The notes beneath the pieces are model-generated. The model saw only the letters and a program-made list of their open reading frames with translations. It was not told the origin of the DNA and ran no database searches. From Pelagibius sp. (GTDB taxonomy: Bacteria > Pseudomonadota > Alphaproteobacteria > Kiloniellales > Kiloniellaceae): DNA of 55,500 nucleotides. The first letter of the stretch is position 1. Each line of letters begins with the position of its first letter. The DNA lies in NCBI RefSeq assembly GCF_028281305.1, contig NZ_JANQKD010000067.1, forward strand, positions 1 through 55,500, read 5' to 3'. The position numbers and the translations under genes were made by a program. Shown in pieces: positions 53,135 to 55,500 of the stretch.

Positions 53135-55090
53135 GTGGCGGATGTTCAATCGATGGCGAATGCAATTCGCTTTCTTGCGATCGATTCGATTCTGGCCGCT
53201 GGGGAAGGCCACCAGGGAGTGCCACTCGGCATGGCCGAAATCGCGGCAACCCTCTATGCGCGCCATCTGAAAGTCGATCCCGCCGATCCGCTTTGGCCGG
53301 ACCGCGACCGTGTCGTTCTGTCGAACGGCCATGGGTCCATGCTGCTTTACGCGTTGCTTCACCTGTCCGGCTACGAGAAGGTCTCGCTCGACGCGCTCAA
53401 GACCTTTCGCCAGTTGGGGTCGGTCTGCGCGGGACATCCGGAAATCGAACAGGACGCAGGCATAGAATTGACGACCGGCCTGCTGGGCCAGGGGATTTGC
53501 TCTGCCGTCGGCATGGCCGTTGCCGAGGCCAGGCTGGCGGCAGAGTTTGACGGCCTCGTGGACCACCGCACCTGGGCCTTTGTCGGGGACGGATGTCTGC
53601 AAGAAGGCATGGGACAGGAAGCGCTATCGCTCGCCGGGCACCTGGAACTGGGCAAGCTCGCCTTCCTTTGGGACGACAATCAGATCACCGACGACGGCGC
53701 GACCGATCTGGCGATCTCCGAGGATGTCGCGGCACGCTTCCAGGCAGCGCATTGGCATGTCCAAAGCGTTGACGGTCATGATATTGAGCAGATCGACGCT
53801 GCCATCAAGGCCGCGAAGGCGGACCCGCGCCCCTCTATGATCGCCTGCCGAACCCGGATCGCGCGCGGCATCCCGCGGTTGGAAGGACAGCGCGGCGGCC
53901 ATAGCACGCCGCTTATCCCTCAAGATCGGATCGATGCGCAAGAGGCGCTGAACTGGCGGCATGCGTCCTTTTCCGTACCTGAAGGTGTTTACAGGGATTG
54001 GCGCGCCTCATTCGCGGTTGCCAAGGAAGAACGCGCCGCCTGGGTTGAACGTTTGGCGCAGCACCCGGACCGGCCAGAGTTTGAACGGCGCATGGGCTCG
54101 GATTTGCCGACATCCCTTCAGTACATCTTCTCCGATATCGCAGCAAAGGCTGGCCGCGAGAACACTCCGCGTGGCACGATCCACTCTTCCGGCGACGTGT
54201 GCGACGCGCTCGCCGCTCCGATGCCCGAGGGCCTCGTGCTCTGTGCCGATCTGGAGGCACCGACCAACCACAAGCGGTCCCGGTCCGCGTTCAACGCTGA
54301 GAACAGCGCTGGCAGTTACGTCCACTGCGGCGTACGCGAACACCTGATGGGCGCGATGGCAAACGGGATTGCGGCCCACGGCGGGCTGCGCCCGATCGCC
54401 GTCACCTATCTTGCCTTCAGCGACTATGAACGGGCGTCCATGCGCATGGCTGCGTTGATGGGGCTACCCGTTATTCATGTCTTCAGCCACGATTCCATTG
54501 GCGCCGGCTCGAACGGGCCGACACACCAGCCCGTTGAAATCCTGGCCAGCTTCCGCGCTATGCCGGGCATGACCCTGTTCCGCCCAGCAGATGCGATTGA
54601 GACCGCGGAGTGCTGGCAAATCGCGCTGGAACGCCGGGACGGGCCGTCCATGCTCGCCCTGTCCCGGCAGGATGCAGCGCCGGTGCGCACGGGAGCACGT
54701 GAGAATCCCTGTCGTCACGGCGCATATGTGTTGCACGAAGCGGATGGGCAGCGCGATGTGACACTCATCTCCACGGGCACCGAAGTCGCCCTGATCACCG
54801 AGGCTGCCAATCGTCTGGGCCAGGACGGCATCAAGGCGGCCGTAGTTTCCATGCCAAGCTGGGACCTCTTTGCAGAAGCAAGCACTGACTATCAGAAAAG
54901 CGTATTGGGCGAGGCCCCAAGGATAGCGGTCGAAGCCGCCGTGGGCTTTGGTTGGGAAAGATGGTTGCGGCCAGAAGATACATTCATCGGCATGACAGGC
55001 TTCGGCGCTTCGGCACAGTCAGAGGCGCTTTACCAACATTTTGGCCTTACTGTGGACACAGTAATCAAGGCAGTCAGAGCGAAGATTTAG
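53135..55090 (+). CDS. Full-length transketolase
   Basis: A 651-residue complete transketolase. The N-domain shows HQGVPLGMAEIAATLY, SNGHGSMLLYALLHLSGY, CAGHPEIEQDAGIELTTGLLGQG and the ThDP motif GDGCLQEGMGQEALSLAGHLELGK. The middle domain shows CGVREHLMGAMANGIAAHGG with the catalytic Glu and FSHDSIGAGSNGPTHQPVEILASFRAMPG. Start is GTG at 53135 with GGGAGG 6-7 nt upstream. It is divergent from, and additional to, the split transketolase. At several phosphate-contacting positions it follows the family; the loop GAGSNGPTHQP differs slightly from the common GLGEDGPTHQP. Confidence 0.94.
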   Translation: MADVQSMANAIRFLAIDSILAAGEGHQGVPLGMAEIAATLYARHLKVDPADPLWPDRDRVVLSNGHGSMLLYALLHLSGYEKVSLDALKTFRQLGSVCAGHPEIEQDAGIELTTGLLGQGICSAVGMAVAEARLAAEFDGLVDHRTWAFVGDGCLQEGMGQEALSLAGHLELGKLAFLWDDNQITDDGATDLAISEDVAARFQAAHWHVQSVDGHDIEQIDAAIKAAKADPRPSMIACRTRIARGIPRLEGQRGGHSTPLIPQDRIDAQEALNWRHASFSVPEGVYRDWRASFAVAKEERAAWVERLAQHPDRPEFERRMGSDLPTSLQYIFSDIAAKAGRENTPRGTIHSSGDVCDALAAPMPEGLVLCADLEAPTNHKRSRSAFNAENSAGSYVHCGVREHLMGAMANGIAAHGGLRPIAVTYLAFSDYERASMRMAALMGLPVIHVFSHDSIGAGSNGPTHQPVEILASFRAMPGMTLFRPADAIETAECWQIALERRDGPSMLALSRQDAAPVRTGARENPCRHGAYVLHEADGQRDVTLISTGTEVALITEAANRLGQDGIKAAVVSMPSWDLFAEASTDYQKSVLGEAPRIAVEAAVGFGWERWLRPEDTFIGMTGFGASAQSEALYQHFGLTVDTVIKAVRAKI

Positions 55091-55284
55091 ACTGCTCTGC
55101 TGAAATCCCTCACTGAAAAAGTATGGCCGCGCGTTACGGGCGCCAAAACAAGGTCATTGAATCTGAGGCCGCCAAAGTTCACTTGGCCGCCAGGCGAACC
55201 CTTCGGCAAAACGGTCCAGCGCCATCGGCTTTTCGTCTGTGCTATGGGATCTGTGGCCGCCGGTCCAAGCAGCCAGACAACCGC

Positions 55285-55500
55285 TCAAAGGACCTCTGTC
55301 TCTTCCCACAAAGCCTCGGCCTGAGGGCCTATTCGGCGGTCCAGCCGATAAAGCCGGATATCCAGTGGAATCTGCCACTTGTCGGGATGCGCCAGCACCA
55401 ACGTATCCGATTGCCGTTCCGCCTCGATGCTTTCCGTCGAGAGCCAAGCAAGGCCATGCCCTTCAAGAATCATGTTCTTGATGGCAACGGTGCTGGTCAG
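55285..55500 (-). CDS. LysR-type regulator, 5' end outside window
   Basis: The last ~71 residues of a LysR effector domain are visible: TVAIKNMILEGHGLAWLSTE, then LDIRLYRLDRRIGPQAEALW. The GHGLAWLP-like string is the usual late substrate-domain motif. The gene converges on the full-length transketolase and is the second LysR gene flanking the island. The 194 bp between the two (55091-55284) hold nothing I can support. Confidence 0.8.
   Translation of the reverse strand: MTSTVAIKNMILEGHGLAWLSTESIEAERQSDTLVLAHPDKWQIPLDIRLYRLDRRIGPQAEALWEETEVL

Noticed and set aside
52985..53602. Upstream extension of the split transketolase N-subunit
   Set aside because: It crosses the divergent promoter region and runs antisense to the full-length transketolase; the ATG at 52984 has a ribosome site and starts the conserved region.

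Overview
The window reads as chromosomal DNA of a high-GC alphaproteobacterium, most like a Rhodospirillales/Kiloniellales-type marine or soil heterotroph. The reasons are the strong G/C third-position bias, the content (IclR-gcl-hyi-glxR, Dpp-type ABC operons, MlrC-like and PAS proteins, TRAP transporter, DUF2927) and several families of intergenic palindromes. No rRNA, tRNA, CRISPR array, plasmid origin or intact insertion sequence was seen.

Layout. (a) 1-7999, minus strand: a tight operon in the order SAM/adenylate-cyclase/AAA-ATPase/TPR regulator, YcaO, TfuA, HEVGH metallopeptidase, then a gene that runs off the left edge. YcaO plus TfuA is the signature of peptide backbone thioamidation, so this looks like an uncharacterised peptide- or protein-modifying system with its own protease and nucleotide-cyclase regulator. 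It is the most interesting part of the window. (b) 8315-13146: IclR regulator and the glyoxylate carboligase pathway gcl-hyi-glxR, with a clear promoter, an operator-like palindrome and a perfect terminator. (c) 13244-17530: small metabolic and periplasmic genes (GFA, VOC protein, cytochrome c, SH3b protein, PQQ-type sugar dehydrogenase) and two palindromic repeats. (d) 17621-24303: TRIC channel, RidA, asparagine synthetase, CDP-alcohol phosphatidyltransferase, and an oxidoreductase/aminotransferase pair that may make a 3-amino sugar nucleotide; a 268-bp nested palindrome fills the space between the last two.

(e) 24340-39385: catabolism of N-acylated, peptide-like and cyclic amide compounds. 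It holds an aspartoacylase-like M14 enzyme, an MlrC-like protein, LysR, a five-gene Dpp-type ABC operon ending in N-formylglutamate amidohydrolase, YtoQ, a hydantoin-racemase-like protein, a compositionally odd DUF2927 gene, dihydropyrimidinase/hydantoinase and a DapA-family lyase. (f) 39573-42934: sulfur amino acid operon (homocysteine methyltransferase, alpha/beta hydrolase, O-acetylhomoserine sulfhydrylase). (g) 43090-44675: a repeat-bearing exported protein and a PAS protein.

(h) 45204-55500: a catabolic island with a transposase tail at its left edge and visibly lower GC. A LysR gene converges on a seven-gene minus-strand operon encoding a split transketolase, an SDR, a 2-hydroxyacid dehydrogenase and a DctPQM TRAP transporter. 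A separate full-length transketolase is divergently transcribed, and a second LysR gene runs off the right edge. Two transketolases, no kinase and a hydroxypyruvate-reductase-like enzyme point to an unrecognised two-carbon ketol-transfer pathway for an imported acid.
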